Shown here: positions 8,853 to 17,950 of the stretch, piece by piece | How the letters are laid out: each line of letters opens with the position of its first letter | How positions within the stretch are numbered: the stretch's first letter is position 1 | Assembly: GCF_007692655.1 (NCBI RefSeq) | Contig: NZ_REBQ01000126.1 | Location: 1 to 32,964 of the forward strand | Direction of reading: 5' to 3' | From: Halomonas sp. | GTDB lineage: Bacteria > Pseudomonadota > Gammaproteobacteria > Pseudomonadales > Halomonadaceae | DNA: 32,964 nucleotides | Notes under the pieces: model-generated | What the model was told of the DNA's origin: nothing | Seen by the model: only the letters and a program-made list of their open reading frames with translations | The model's database searches: none | Translations under genes and position numbers: made by a program

Positions 8853-11582
8853 ATGCCTGAAGAAGGTTCCCGTGCGATGCCCCTCACTCCAATCGATGCT
8901 AATGAAAGTATATTGAAGGCTAGTAAAAGCTATCGTCAGCAGCGGCAAAATGTGGTCACTTTTTATTTGCTCGCACTTATCGTCACCACGCTGCTTTTCG
9001 GTTGGTTACTTCATGAGCAGTATAAACAAGAAATTGAAGCCGCAGACTCGCAAATTACCGCACGCGCTAATGTGGTCACTGAGTGGGCAAAAGGTGTGTT
9101 TGCTCAAAGTGGTCAGGCGCTGTTTAGCATTTCAGAACTATTAGCCATCCAGGGAGTGCCCGCTCCTGACAATGCTCAGTTGCTTCAGCAGGCATTAGAA
9201 AACCTGACTGACTATGTGCCTATGACAGATGAGATAGCCGTACTGGGTGCCGAGGGTAGTGTACTTGCATCCAGTGACAGCAGAAACACGGGTGTTAATA
9301 TTAGCAATACGCTTTTTTTTAATGCCTTTAAAGAGAGTGAACAACAGGAAATTATTACCCCACTGTACTGGTCGGCAAGTGATCAACGCTACTATCTCTA
9401 CTATGGTCATCGACTGGATAATGTGACCGGCGACTTTGCAGGAGTGGTACTCTCAAGAATTATTCCGCAGGTGTTTTCTGACGCACTACAACAGATGGCT
9501 GTATATGAAGGCGAGAGTATTGCGTTAGTCGACTCAGAGTTAAAGTTGATAGCACGGCATCCCCCAGTTAGTGAAAATTTTGCCCTCGGCAGGCAAGTTG
9601 AGAGCCCTGAAACTCAACAGTGGTTAGAGAGCGGGGAGTCAACATGGTCGATCAATATGCGTTCGCCTGTTGACGATCGTGAGCGGTTATTTCACATGCA
9701 ATGGGTGGGAGACTATCCCATGCTTGCGGTAGTGGGCGTTGATTTACATCAATTACTGTCTGGTTGGCGTCAGAGGGTGTTGATTTTAACACTAGTTCTG
9801 TTGGTTATCGCTTTGCTGGGTGCTTGGGGAGTCCGTCACTACCTCAATCGTTTAGCGCTATCTTATCAACTGCAGCAGCGTATCGAAGAGCGGGAACAGG
9901 CGCGTGCCGAAGCACAAATTGCTGCTGCCGCCTTTCAAACCCATCTAGGTATCCTGATTACCGATGCTGATGGTTATATTCTCAAGGTGAACGAGACCTT
10001 TACGCGTATTACTGGCTACGACGAAGTGGAGGTTGTTGGTAAAAACCCTCGTATGTTGAGTTCTAATCACCATAATGCGGCATTTTATCGTCGTGTTTGG
10101 AAGCGTATCGCCAAAACAGGTAACTGGGAGGGTGAAATATGGAATCAGCGCAAAAACGGCGAGCTCTTCCCTGAGTGGTTAACCGTTAGCGCTGTGCATA
10201 GTTCAAGTGGGGTGCTGACTCACTATGTGGCCACCATGAGTGATATCAGCGAGCGTAAAGCCGCTGAGCAAGAGATCCATCAATTGGCGTTTTATGACCC
10301 GCTAACTGGGTTAGCCAATCGACGACTGTTTATGGATCGTATGGAAGCGGCGTTAAAAGAGCTTCGGCGGCACCAGCGCTGTGGTGCTTTACTGTTTATC
10401 GATATCGATAATTTTAAGCAGATCAATGACACCTTAGGACATCATGCGGGAGACCAGCTACTGCAGAGCGCTGCACGCAGGCTGGGAAAAATGTTGCGCG
10501 ATACCGATACCTTGGCGCGATTGGGTAGCGATGAATTTGCGGTATTGATTGAAGGCGTGGATGGTAGTGTCGCGCAAACCGTTCAGCTTGCCGAAGGGAT
10601 CGCGCATAAGTTGCTGATGGGACTTAGTGAACCCGCTGTTCTGGCTGAAGAGAGCATTATCGCCACGGGCTGTATTGGCATTACGATCATGGCAAATAGC
10701 CAGAACAGTGTGGATGATTACTTGCAACAAGTGGATATGGCGCTTTTCCAGGCAAAAAGTAATGGCCGCCATAGCGTATGTTTTTTTGACCCCGCCATGC
10801 AGACGGCATTGTTGGCCCATGTAAAGCTAGAAGCAGATTTGCGCCAAGCCCTTGCCGGTAAACAGTGGCAGCTTTACTACCAGTCTCAAGTTAACCATCA
10901 CGGCAAGATAACGGGGGTGGAAGCTTTGTTACGCTGGCAGCATCCTGAGCGCGGTATGGTGTCACCCGCTGAGTTTATCCCGTTATTAGAAAGTAGCGGC
11001 TTGATTAACGACGTTGGTGAATGGGTATTGGAAGATGCCTGTTATCAACTGGCTAGATGGGCTGAAGATCCTCGCTTTGTCGGGTTAACGGTGTCGGTCA
11101 ATATAAGCCCAGTGCAGTTTCGCGATGGGGAATTTTTGCAGCGTTTGGAAGGCGTTTTTGCGCGAACCCAGGCACCGCTTCATCGTTTAAAGCTAGAGGT
11201 GACTGAATCGCTATTTGTTGAGGCGCGTGACGATGCCAGGGATAAGATGCTAACTCTAAAGGCAAAAGGGATACGCTTCTCACTGGATGATTTTGGCACC
11301 GGCTATTCGTCATTGGCGTACTTGGCCCAGCTACCTTTGGATCAGCTTAAAATCGATCAAGCCTTTGTCCAGCAGGTACTCGAAAGCCAGGCCAATGCGG
11401 CCATCGTGGAAAGTACCATCGCACTGGCAGAGAGCCTCCACCTTGAGGTGATTGCTGAAGGGGTAGAAACGAAAGCACAGCAGGCTTGGCTGCTGGCCCA
11501 CGACTGCCATGCCTATCAAGGCTATTTGTTTGGGCGTCCTGTCCCAGCCCAGGAGTTTGAAACACTATTGCTGGGTGAGTAA
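8853..11582 (+). CDS. Membrane-bound PAS-GGDEF-EAL cyclic-di-GMP signalling protein
   Basis: This 909-aa sensor protein makes and/or degrades cyclic-di-GMP. Domain order: TM helix about 34-53, periplasmic Cache-like sensor about 54-305, TM helix about 308-326, PAS about 355-465, GGDEF about 475-640, EAL about 655-905. The cyclase signature is GSDEF (558-562), not GGDEF, with an RxxD inhibitory site (R549-D552) five residues upstream. The EAL domain keeps its main landmarks: EALLRW at 690, VNISPVQF, EVTES, DDFGTGYSS (812-820), KIDQAFV and EGVET. It is therefore probably an active phosphodiesterase, while cyclase activity is uncertain. ATG 8853 has only a poor ribosome site. An in-frame ATG at 8877 with GAAGG upstream is a real alternative. 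It stands alone between convergent or divergent neighbours. Confidence 0.93.
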   Translation: MPEEGSRAMPLTPIDANESILKASKSYRQQRQNVVTFYLLALIVTTLLFGWLLHEQYKQEIEAADSQITARANVVTEWAKGVFAQSGQALFSISELLAIQGVPAPDNAQLLQQALENLTDYVPMTDEIAVLGAEGSVLASSDSRNTGVNISNTLFFNAFKESEQQEIITPLYWSASDQRYYLYYGHRLDNVTGDFAGVVLSRIIPQVFSDALQQMAVYEGESIALVDSELKLIARHPPVSENFALGRQVESPETQQWLESGESTWSINMRSPVDDRERLFHMQWVGDYPMLAVVGVDLHQLLSGWRQRVLILTLVLLVIALLGAWGVRHYLNRLALSYQLQQRIEEREQARAEAQIAAAAFQTHLGILITDADGYILKVNETFTRITGYDEVEVVGKNPRMLSSNHHNAAFYRRVWKRIAKTGNWEGEIWNQRKNGELFPEWLTVSAVHSSSGVLTHYVATMSDISERKAAEQEIHQLAFYDPLTGLANRRLFMDRMEAALKELRRHQRCGALLFIDIDNFKQINDTLGHHAGDQLLQSAARRLGKMLRDTDTLARLGSDEFAVLIEGVDGSVAQTVQLAEGIAHKLLMGLSEPAVLAEESIIATGCIGITIMANSQNSVDDYLQQVDMALFQAKSNGRHSVCFFDPAMQTALLAHVKLEADLRQALAGKQWQLYYQSQVNHHGKITGVEALLRWQHPERGMVSPAEFIPLLESSGLINDVGEWVLEDACYQLARWAEDPRFVGLTVSVNISPVQFRDGEFLQRLEGVFARTQAPLHRLKLEVTESLFVEARDDARDKMLTLKAKGIRFSLDDFGTGYSSLAYLAQLPLDQLKIDQAFVQQVLESQANAAIVESTIALAESLHLEVIAEGVETKAQQAWLLAHDCHAYQGYLFGRPVPAQEFETLLLGE

Positions 11583-11605
11583 CGCTTGTTTGTTAATACC
11601 TAGTA

Positions 11606-12619
11606 CTAACATATAGCCAAGTCTTTGATGCGCGTTTCAAGTTCACAATAGGGGGCGTCTGATGTGTCGGGAAAAATAACTTCTAAGCGCGAGTCCTGTC
11701 GCCAGACGCAGCTTTCGATGCTTAAGGTTCCCTGCGCACGGTTAATACGTTTCCAGCCGTGGTTGGTATGAAATACGCCTTTAATGCGTGCGTCGTGGGG
11801 TAACTCTGCCAAATAGGCCGTTAGGTCATCCAAGTCAAAACACTCGCTCGGGTGCCAGCGTAACCCTGTGCTGGTATAGCCCAATGCCGTGCCGGTTTCC
11901 CGTTGGGGTTTGCCTGGTGCCGGTGGGAAGTCGAAAAATGCGCCCTCTAAACTGGGCATCGCAGCTAGCTGTTGATGGCTAGCTGGGACACTCATGTCGC
12001 TCCCCGCCGCTTGTCCACTGTGTGTTAATAGCGAAATGGGCAGCTCGCCTTGAGCCGCTTCCTGAACCCACTTGCGCGGTGGCCAGCGTTCACCGATAAA
12101 GTCATGAGCGGCAGTGATTTGCTCGGGTGTGCTTTGCTCAAGCATGGTGAGCACTACCGCGTCGGCCATGTCGAGCTGATCACGGAAGGTATCATGCTGC
12201 CGAGCACGGGGATCGTCTAAACGGCGTGGGTCAAGGCTGGCAATCACATCACGCACCTCAACGACCTCATGAAAGGCTTCACCGCGTAGCAGGTCCAGAA
12301 GGCCTGCAGGATGGCCAAGTCCTGATGGCTCAATGATGACTCTGTCGGGTTTACTGCGGGCTAAAAGGTTCACCAAAGCGGCCTGCAGCACAAAGGCGAG
12401 CTGGCAGCACAGGCAGCCGCCGGGAAGACCTTTCACTACAACGTCTTCGCGGGTTTCGAACATGGCTTGATCAATGCCTATTTGACCAAACTCATTGACC
12501 AAAATGGCCCACTTTTCATCCACAGGCTTCTGCTCAATCAGGCTGTGGATAAGCGTAGTTTTACCACTGCCAAGAAACCCGGTAATGATATGCACCGGTA
12601 CGTTCTGTATTGTTGTCAT
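11606..12619 (-). CDS. CobW/COG0523-family metal-associated GTPase
   Basis: This P-loop G3E GTPase belongs to the CobW/YjiA/ZNG group, whose members deliver or store metals, mostly zinc or cobalt. Walker A is GFLGSGKT (14-21 from the ATG). The metal-binding CxCC is GGCLCC (about 67-72). The C-terminal CobW_C domain contains GVFHTNHGWKRINRAQG. About 337 aa from ATG 12619. An upstream in-frame TTG at 12637 has a better-placed AGGGGG site and is 3 bases from the moaA stop, so the protein could be six residues longer. It is the last gene of the fdhD-mobA-moeA-moaA operon. That placement suggests a role in cofactor or metal supply to formate dehydrogenase, but the exact job is not known. Confidence 0.88.
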   Translation of the reverse strand: MTTIQNVPVHIITGFLGSGKTTLIHSLIEQKPVDEKWAILVNEFGQIGIDQAMFETREDVVVKGLPGGCLCCQLAFVLQAALVNLLARSKPDRVIIEPSGLGHPAGLLDLLRGEAFHEVVEVRDVIASLDPRRLDDPRARQHDTFRDQLDMADAVVLTMLEQSTPEQITAAHDFIGERWPPRKWVQEAAQGELPISLLTHSGQAAGSDMSVPASHQQLAAMPSLEGAFFDFPPAPGKPQRETGTALGYTSTGLRWHPSECFDLDDLTAYLAELPHDARIKGVFHTNHGWKRINRAQGTLSIESCVWRQDSRLEVIFPDTSDAPYCELETRIKDLAIC

Positions 12620-12640
12620 GCCTTTCGACGATGCCAAGGC

Positions 12641-13687
12641 CTAGCCCCCTGTCATATTCATAAAACGTACCACCTGCACATCACCATCGGTGGTGAAGTG
12701 GTGGCGTTCTGGCTTGAGCGGTAGGGCATTAATGATGGCTTCCTTCAATACCTGCATGTTGCCAGGGTGGCGGCGTAATACGTCGCGCAGGTCTACCGAG
12801 TGCTCATTGCCTAAACAGAGTAATAAACGGCCTTCCACAGTGACGCGCACCCGGTTGCAGGTGTCGCAAAAGTTGTGGCTATGGGGCGAAATAAATCCTA
12901 CGCGGCTGTCGCTATCGGCCATTTTAAAGTAGCGCGAGGGCCCCGGTGTGGTTTCATTCGTCGGAATTAATGGGTAGCGGGACTCAATCAGCGTCTGCAC
13001 ATCATCACTGGAGTAGAAGGTTTCTGCCCGAGAGTGATCAGAAACATCGCCCAACGGCATCTCTTCGATAAAGCTAATATCGAGGCCTTCTTGGCGGGCG
13101 AATGTCACTAAGTCGATCACTTCATCGTCGTTGCGGCCTTTTAAGATCACCGCGTTGAGTTTAATGCGCTTGAAGCCTGCTTCCTGAGCGGCGTGAATAC
13201 CATCGATCACTTTGGCCAAATCGCCGGTACGGGTAAGCTGTTTGAAGCGTTCCGTATCCAATGAATCCAGGCTAATATTCAGCCGCCGTAAACCGCCTGC
13301 GTAAAGCTGCTTGGCGTGTTTACGCAGGCTAGCGCCGTTAGTGGTCATGGTGAAGTCGTTAAGGCCGGGCATGGCCCCGATCTCATCGACCAGTTGCTCA
13401 ATGCCACGTCGCACTAAGGGCTCGCCGCCGGTGAGTCGAATCTTTTCAACGCCAAGCTCAGTAAACGCGCGTGCCACCATGGCGATCTCTTCCAGCGTGA
13501 GTACCTGGGCGCGGGGCAGAAAGGTCATTTCCTCGCTCATACAATACACACAGCGGAAATCGCAGCGATCCGTCACCGAGATGCGCACATAGCTAATGCG
13601 GCGACCAAAGTCGTCAATCAGTTGCTGGCCAGCCAGTGGTTGAGGCTGTCGTTGGTCACGTTGTTGTACGGATCGTTGCTCGGTCAT
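12641..13687 (-). CDS. moaA: GTP 3',8-cyclase MoaA
   Basis: This radical-SAM enzyme converts GTP to 3',8-cyclo-7,8-dihydro-GTP, the first step of molybdopterin synthesis. The N-terminal cluster motif CDFRCVYC (C-x3-C-x2-C) binds SAM-associated 4Fe-4S. The C-terminal second cluster is [20 protein letters not shown]. The C-terminus ends in Gly-Gly, which is functionally important in the family. Length 348 aa is normal. The ATG at 13687 overlaps the moeA stop (ATGA) with GGGA upstream and is preferred over the ATG at 13693. moaC, moaD and moaE are not in this window, so pterin synthesis must be completed by genes elsewhere. Confidence 0.96.
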   Translation of the reverse strand: MTEQRSVQQRDQRQPQPLAGQQLIDDFGRRISYVRISVTDRCDFRCVYCMSEEMTFLPRAQVLTLEEIAMVARAFTELGVEKIRLTGGEPLVRRGIEQLVDEIGAMPGLNDFTMTTNGASLRKHAKQLYAGGLRRLNISLDSLDTERFKQLTRTGDLAKVIDGIHAAQEAGFKRIKLNAVILKGRNDDEVIDLVTFARQEGLDISFIEEMPLGDVSDHSRAETFYSSDDVQTLIESRYPLIPTNETTPGPSRYFKMADSDSRVGFISPHSHNFCDTCNRVRVTVEGRLLLCLGNEHSVDLRDVLRRHPGNMQVLKEAIINALPLKPERHHFTTDGDVQVVRFMNMTGG

Positions 13688-14955
13688 AACCATCCCGTTA
13701 GCGGTTGTATGCAGACGACCTCGCCTGGCTGGGCGCCGTCCTGATCATCGGTAAGCTCAATCAAACAGTTAGCCGTCACCATCGAGGTTAAAATACCCGA
13801 CCCTTGGTCACCGGTGCTGCGCACATGTAACTGTCCCGTTGCATCAGTATGGTAAATACCGCGAATAAAGTCAGTCCGATTCAGGCGGCTTTTTAAACGG
13901 TTATCGGCAATCGCCTTGAATTGACGGGGCGGCGCAATTGGCTGTCCACAAAGCTGATCCAGCAGCGGCGCCACAAACTGTAGAAAGGTTACCATGACCG
14001 CTACCGGGTTGCCGGGCAAGCCAACAAACGGTGTGCGCGTTTTGCCAAGCCAGCCGCAGGCCATTGGTCGGCCTGGTCTCAGTGCCACCCGCCAGAAGGC
14101 CAAGCGACCCAGTTGTTCGAGCGCATCTCGGGTAAAATCTGCCTGGCCTACTGACACACCGCCGCTGGTAATGACTAAGTCACTTTGCTTGGCAGCCTGC
14201 TCAAGGGCGGTTTTGGTCGCGTTTAAATCGTCCGGCAGAATACCTAAGTCAACTACCTCTGCGCCGGATTCGGTAAGCAACCCGATCAGCGTAAAGCGGT
14301 TGGCATCATAAATCCCCGCTTTGGATAGCGGCTCGCCAGGGGCGGTCACTTCATTACCGGTTGAGAAAATCGCCACCTTTGGGCGTTGGTAAACATCTAC
14401 CTCGGCATAGCCTAATGACGCTAACAGCCCTAACGAGGCAGCATCAAGTCGCGAACCTGCTAGCAGCGCGGTCGCGCCTCTGGCAATGTCCTCACCCGCC
14501 TGGCGAACATGCTGGCCGTGTTTAAGGAGCTCCGGGGACTCGATAATCACATGCTCAGGCTGTTCATCTAACGATTCGCGTAGCTGTTCACTCATCACCA
14601 CCGTATCGGTGCCTGGCGGCAATGGAGCGCCGGTGGTGATACGGACACAGTGACCGGCAGGGACCGATTCGCTGCGATACTGGCCTGCGAACACCTCACC
14701 GGCCACTGGCCAGTTGGTTTGCTTGGGCCCCACCCCTTCTCTAGCTAAGGCTATCGCGACGCCATCCATGGCCGCGTTAGTATTCTGAGGCACGTTAATG
14801 GGGGCTTTTAGGGTCGCCGCCAATAGACGTCCATGGGCCTTTGCCAAGGCAATGCGCTCGATGGCCAGAGGGCGCTCAACTAGCGTGGCCAGGGCTTGGC
14901 GCGCCTCGTCGACGCTGATCATTTGCTCGCCAAGGTCAAAACAAGAAAGCGTCAT
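13684..14955 (-). CDS. moeA: Molybdopterin molybdenumtransferase MoeA (copy 1)
   Basis: MoeA inserts molybdate into adenylylated molybdopterin. The 423-aa protein has the MoeA N-terminal domain with [13 protein letters not shown], the MPT-binding core with [15 protein letters not shown] and [11 protein letters not shown], and the C-terminal beta domain (about 350-423). The start ATG overlaps the mobA stop (ATGA) with a very strong AAGGAGG inside the end of mobA. It is one of two MoeA paralogues in this window; this copy is transcribed with fdhD, mobA and moaA. Its motif reads NAAMDGVA where the other copy has the more canonical NSAMDGYA. Confidence 0.95.
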   Translation of the reverse strand: MTLSCFDLGEQMISVDEARQALATLVERPLAIERIALAKAHGRLLAATLKAPINVPQNTNAAMDGVAIALAREGVGPKQTNWPVAGEVFAGQYRSESVPAGHCVRITTGAPLPPGTDTVVMSEQLRESLDEQPEHVIIESPELLKHGQHVRQAGEDIARGATALLAGSRLDAASLGLLASLGYAEVDVYQRPKVAIFSTGNEVTAPGEPLSKAGIYDANRFTLIGLLTESGAEVVDLGILPDDLNATKTALEQAAKQSDLVITSGGVSVGQADFTRDALEQLGRLAFWRVALRPGRPMACGWLGKTRTPFVGLPGNPVAVMVTFLQFVAPLLDQLCGQPIAPPRQFKAIADNRLKSRLNRTDFIRGIYHTDATGQLHVRSTGDQGSGILTSMVTANCLIELTDDQDGAQPGEVVCIQPLTGWL

Positions 14956-15590
14956 GTTGCCTCCTTATTCAACGCGTCCATCAGCACGCTTTCCAGGCGC
15001 AGCTTTTCCTCTTCGGTATTGAGGTTGGCAAAAGCGTCGGGGCAGTCTGACATGTCGACCCTGCACCAGTTGTGTCGGTCATACCAGCGGTCTATCTTTC
15101 GCTCGCCTTCGGCTAGGGTGGCGGCTAAATCATCGACCAGTGAGGTACGCAGCAGCGCAACCACGGGGTGCAGCCGTTGGCCGTCAAAGGCCACGGCGAT
15201 GTCATGCTCGCCATTGTCAGAGGCGATGCCGGCCACCATGCGGGCGACTAAATCGTCGGGTAGGGCGGGGGAGTCGCAGGGGGCTACCAGCAACCAGGGG
15301 GTTTTTGCTGCGCGCAGACCGCTATAGATGCCCATCAGCGGGCCTTTAAAGCCGCCTTCTGCACCGTCTAATACAAGGTCAGCGATGACGCGATCTGCGA
15401 AAAAGCGGTAGGCGTCGGCATTACGGTTGGCATTAATTATCAGCTCAGCCACCTGACCTTCAAGGCGTTTCACCACATGGCCCACTAGCGGCAGGCCCGC
15501 GAATGGCTCAAGCCCTTTGTCACGGCCACCCATTCGCCGCCCTTCGCCGCCCGCGAGTACCATGCCGGTAAGTTCTTGTGTCGTAATCAT
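14952..15590 (-). CDS. mobA: Molybdenum cofactor guanylyltransferase MobA
   Basis: MobA couples GMP from GTP to molybdenum-molybdopterin, giving the bis-MGD cofactor that formate dehydrogenases of the DMSO-reductase family require. The nucleotidyltransferase motif LAGGEGRRMGGRDKGL is near the N-terminus (about 12-27). The metal-binding PCDSPALP follows at about residue 103. Length 212 aa is slightly above E. coli MobA (194). The ATG overlaps the fdhD stop (ATGA), with AGAGG upstream within fdhD. Its presence agrees with the bis-MGD enzyme encoded on the opposite side of the divergent region. Confidence 0.95.
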   Translation of the reverse strand: MITTQELTGMVLAGGEGRRMGGRDKGLEPFAGLPLVGHVVKRLEGQVAELIINANRNADAYRFFADRVIADLVLDGAEGGFKGPLMGIYSGLRAAKTPWLLVAPCDSPALPDDLVARMVAGIASDNGEHDIAVAFDGQRLHPVVALLRTSLVDDLAATLAEGERKIDRWYDRHNWCRVDMSDCPDAFANLNTEEEKLRLESVLMDALNKEAT

Positions 15591-16444
15591 GAGTTTGCCT
15601 CTTTGGATGACCGGGCATGTGATGGTCGTGCTGGAATAGCGTCCAGCGCGAAACGGTGTTGCGTATTAATGGCCTGAAAGTGGCGGCCCTTGGCGCGGGC
15701 AATCAGCATCACCCCAAACCGTTCGGCCAATTCGACGCCCTTTTGGGTAACGCCGGAGCGAGAGACCAGCACGCTAATGCCCATTTGCGCCACTTTAAGC
15801 ACCATCTCAGACGTCAGCCGACCTGTGGTGTAGAAAATGTCTGCATTGGCGCTGTCCGCCTGTTGTAGCCATTGACGTCCTGCTAGCGTGTCCACTGCGT
15901 TGTGACGTCCTACGTCTTCAACAAAATCAAGCACTTCAGTTTGATGACATAGCGCACAGCCGTGTACAGCACCAGCGCTGCGGTAGGTTTCATTATAGGC
16001 GTTGAGATTTTGCAGCAGTTGGTAGAGCGTGGATTGCGCCAGTTGGGTGTTGGGCAGGGTCGTGAGGGCGGTTTGATCCAGCAGCTTTCCAAATACCGTG
16101 CCTTGGCCGCAGCCAGTGGTGACCGTGCGGGTGCTTAAACGCGTTTCCAGATCTTCAGGCAGGTGGCGAGTAATAACGACCGCCGCTTCTACCTCCCAAT
16201 CGACTTGCACGGCCTGTAGATCTTCCGCTGCACGCAGCAGCCCTTGATTGCGTAAATAGCCAACGACTAATGCTTCAGGATCATCGCCCAAGGTCATCAG
16301 GGTGACAATCTCGCGTTTGTTGAGATATACGGATAACGCCCGTTCAGCGGCAATTGCCTGCTGGCGCGTGTCGCCGAATTCGTCGACGATGGAGATCTCG
16401 GTCGTGGCCGGTAAGCGGGCTCGGCTTAACTGAAGGGCGGGCAT
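15587..16444 (-). CDS. fdhD: Formate dehydrogenase sulfurtransferase FdhD
   Basis: FdhD transfers sulfur from a cysteine desulfurase to the bis-MGD cofactor, and formate dehydrogenase activity depends on it. The CxxC pair that carries sulfur is HGCALCH (Cys163 and Cys166). Other family landmarks are TGCGQGTVFG (about 110-119), VEDVGRHNAVD and TTGRLTSEMV. Length is 285 aa, normal for FdhD. The ATG at 16444 has GAGGA about 7 bases upstream. It is the first gene of the minus-strand cofactor operon and is divergent from the formate dehydrogenase genes. Confidence 0.96.
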   Translation of the reverse strand: MPALQLSRARLPATTEISIVDEFGDTRQQAIAAERALSVYLNKREIVTLMTLGDDPEALVVGYLRNQGLLRAAEDLQAVQVDWEVEAAVVITRHLPEDLETRLSTRTVTTGCGQGTVFGKLLDQTALTTLPNTQLAQSTLYQLLQNLNAYNETYRSAGAVHGCALCHQTEVLDFVEDVGRHNAVDTLAGRQWLQQADSANADIFYTTGRLTSEMVLKVAQMGISVLVSRSGVTQKGVELAERFGVMLIARAKGRHFQAINTQHRFALDAIPARPSHARSSKEANS

Positions 16445-16625
16445 CCATGATCCTCGCAGAATGGTTCTCGCAAAAAAACAACAGGGTTGACGATGATGGC
16501 GCCGGGGATGCTTACTTGTCTACTCAACCAAGTATTATCCTTTCAAGTACGATTCGTTTCACGTACTGCTCTTTCAAGCGCGGTCTGTTCCAGTGCCATT
16601 ACATCACGACCCAGGGTTTAAATAG
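16445..16625. promoter_or_regulatory. Divergent control region between fdhD and the formate dehydrogenase gene cluster
   Basis: This 181-bp gap must hold promoters for both the cofactor operon and the plus-strand cluster. Visible elements are a direct repeat CTTTCAAG at 16540-16547 and 16571-16578 (31 bp apart) and 6-bp inverted arms AGTACG/CGTACT at 16546-16551 and 16562-16567. No convincing FNR box or sigma-70 promoter was recognised. Confidence 0.45.
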
Positions 16626-17066
16626 ATGAGTGATAACTTACGCCCAATCAGCGTTACGTTGGTTGCTGAAGCCAAGCAGGTGAAGCAGTTTACTCAGACT
16701 CAGTGGCGCATTACAGAGCTCTCCCTGGGGGAGCAGGGGCCAGCTGTGCTGCAACTCCAGCTGTCGATGACAGAACGCGCAGCCTACCGCTTTAATCTCA
16801 CTTCCGCGACACCACGGCTGTTTGTGCGAGCAGGCTTTAGCGGCCAAACACCCAAGCCTGACGCGATAACTGCCAGTCAGGATGTCGCGGCAGGTTGGAT
16901 GGACGGCGAGCAGCAGGTGCTGGAAGCGCCAATGCCGATGGCTATCCAGGTATGGATTGAGAGCTACCTTGCCCGCCATGGAGAAGCGCCTATGGAAATC
17001 CGTAAGAAAAAGCGTAAAGGGGCTGGACGCGCCAAAGAGGCGCCCACTAAGGAGCAACCGCAATGA
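16626..17066 (+). CDS. DUF3305 family protein, formate dehydrogenase-associated
   Basis: This 146-aa cytoplasmic protein is recognised as DUF3305 from its N-terminal ISVTLVAEAKQVKQFTQTQWRI and the C-terminal VWIESYLARHGE. The last 25 residues are very basic and low-complexity (KKKRKGAGRAKEA). It has no signal peptide or TM segment. Genes of this family commonly sit beside DUF3306, a ferredoxin and a TorD-like chaperone in formate dehydrogenase clusters, as here. The molecular function is unknown, and an assembly or maturation role is inferred from context. The ATG has AGGG about 10 bases upstream. Its stop overlaps the start of the DUF3306 gene (ATGA). Confidence 0.8.
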   Translation: MSDNLRPISVTLVAEAKQVKQFTQTQWRITELSLGEQGPAVLQLQLSMTERAAYRFNLTSATPRLFVRAGFSGQTPKPDAITASQDVAAGWMDGEQQVLEAPMPMAIQVWIESYLARHGEAPMEIRKKKRKGAGRAKEAPTKEQPQ

Positions 17067-17740
17067 GCCGTTTGGAGCGCTGGTCGCGGCTGAAACGCAA
17101 TGCTGTGCGTGATGAAAATGCTGCCCATGAAGAAGGTTCGCCGCAGCTTTCTGCGCCCGTTGAGGAAACGCCAGCAGAATTAAATGCTACAAACATAAAT
17201 GCCGAGCAGTCCCAAGCCGTATCTGACGAACCCGAGGCTCCACCAGAGCCCGGTAGCCTGGATCACACCTTGCCGGACCCTGAAACGTTGGAAGCGGGCA
17301 GCGACTTCAGCGCGTTTATGGTGCCAGGCGTGAGCGGTGCTCTGCGCAGGCAAGCATTGAAGCGGCTGTGGGCCACCGGTAATTACAACGTGCGTGATGG
17401 TTTGGATGACTACGATGCCGACTATCGCCAGCAGTTGAAACCTATGACATCTGGGCTTGCCAGCAAGCTACGCCGCTGGACCCACAAAGTGGAAGAGGCG
17501 GTGGATAAACCGTTAGACGACCAGCAGGCTGAACCCGAGACTCATAGTGGGCAAACGCCTCCGCAAGATGAGCCCACACAGACACCGGATGATTCAACGT
17601 CGCCCTTGTCAGCAGAGAAAGTGAGAGAGGACGCTGGGGAAGAAGCGTTCGGGTCTGGCGCATCTGCGGATAGCGCTATAAAAAACGCCCCATTAGACGA
17701 CCAGTCTGATTATTTATCGGGTACTCATACGAAAAGATGA
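17063..17740 (+). CDS. DUF3306 family protein, formate dehydrogenase-associated
   Basis: This 225-aa protein is recognised as DUF3306 from the N-terminal MSRLERWSRLKR and the central SDFSAFMVPGVSGALRRQALKRLW with GLDDYDADY. The flanking segments (about 20-80 and 150-225) are acidic, rich in Glu, Pro, Ala and Gln, and probably disordered. It has no TM segment or signal peptide. It is translationally coupled to the DUF3305 gene, so the two products may act as a pair; the basic tail of one and the acidic tails of the other could interact. The function is unknown. A 210-bp gap follows. Confidence 0.8.
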   Translation: MSRLERWSRLKRNAVRDENAAHEEGSPQLSAPVEETPAELNATNINAEQSQAVSDEPEAPPEPGSLDHTLPDPETLEAGSDFSAFMVPGVSGALRRQALKRLWATGNYNVRDGLDDYDADYRQQLKPMTSGLASKLRRWTHKVEEAVDKPLDDQQAEPETHSGQTPPQDEPTQTPDDSTSPLSAEKVREDAGEEAFGSGASADSAIKNAPLDDQSDYLSGTHTKR

Positions 17741-17950
17741 TGCTGCTATTAAATTAATAAAAACAATAATTTAGTGGGATTTAGTGCCGCTAGCGTTAGT
17801 AGCTTGAACGGTAATAAGGTTGGCAAAAGTGCCTGTTACGCCATAGTCTGAAGATAGTGGGAAGTTAGCTTCAACGATGCGTTATGACATAATATTTAAA
17901 AACTATTACTCAAAATTATAATAAGAATTATTCACTGACCGTGAGAGCGC
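17741..17950. other. Non-coding gap, likely promoter region of the ferredoxin-torD-fdh genes
   Basis: This 210-bp AT-rich stretch lies between the DUF3306 stop and the ferredoxin gene. It probably contains a second promoter for the downstream genes. A CATAAT box at 17888-17893 resembles a -10 element, but no well-spaced -35 partner was found. No hairpin typical of a terminator was seen after the DUF3306 gene. Confidence 0.4.

Noticed and set aside
17888..17893. CATAAT as a -10 promoter box for the ferredoxin gene
   Set aside because: No suitable -35 element at 16-18 bases was found, so no promoter is called.
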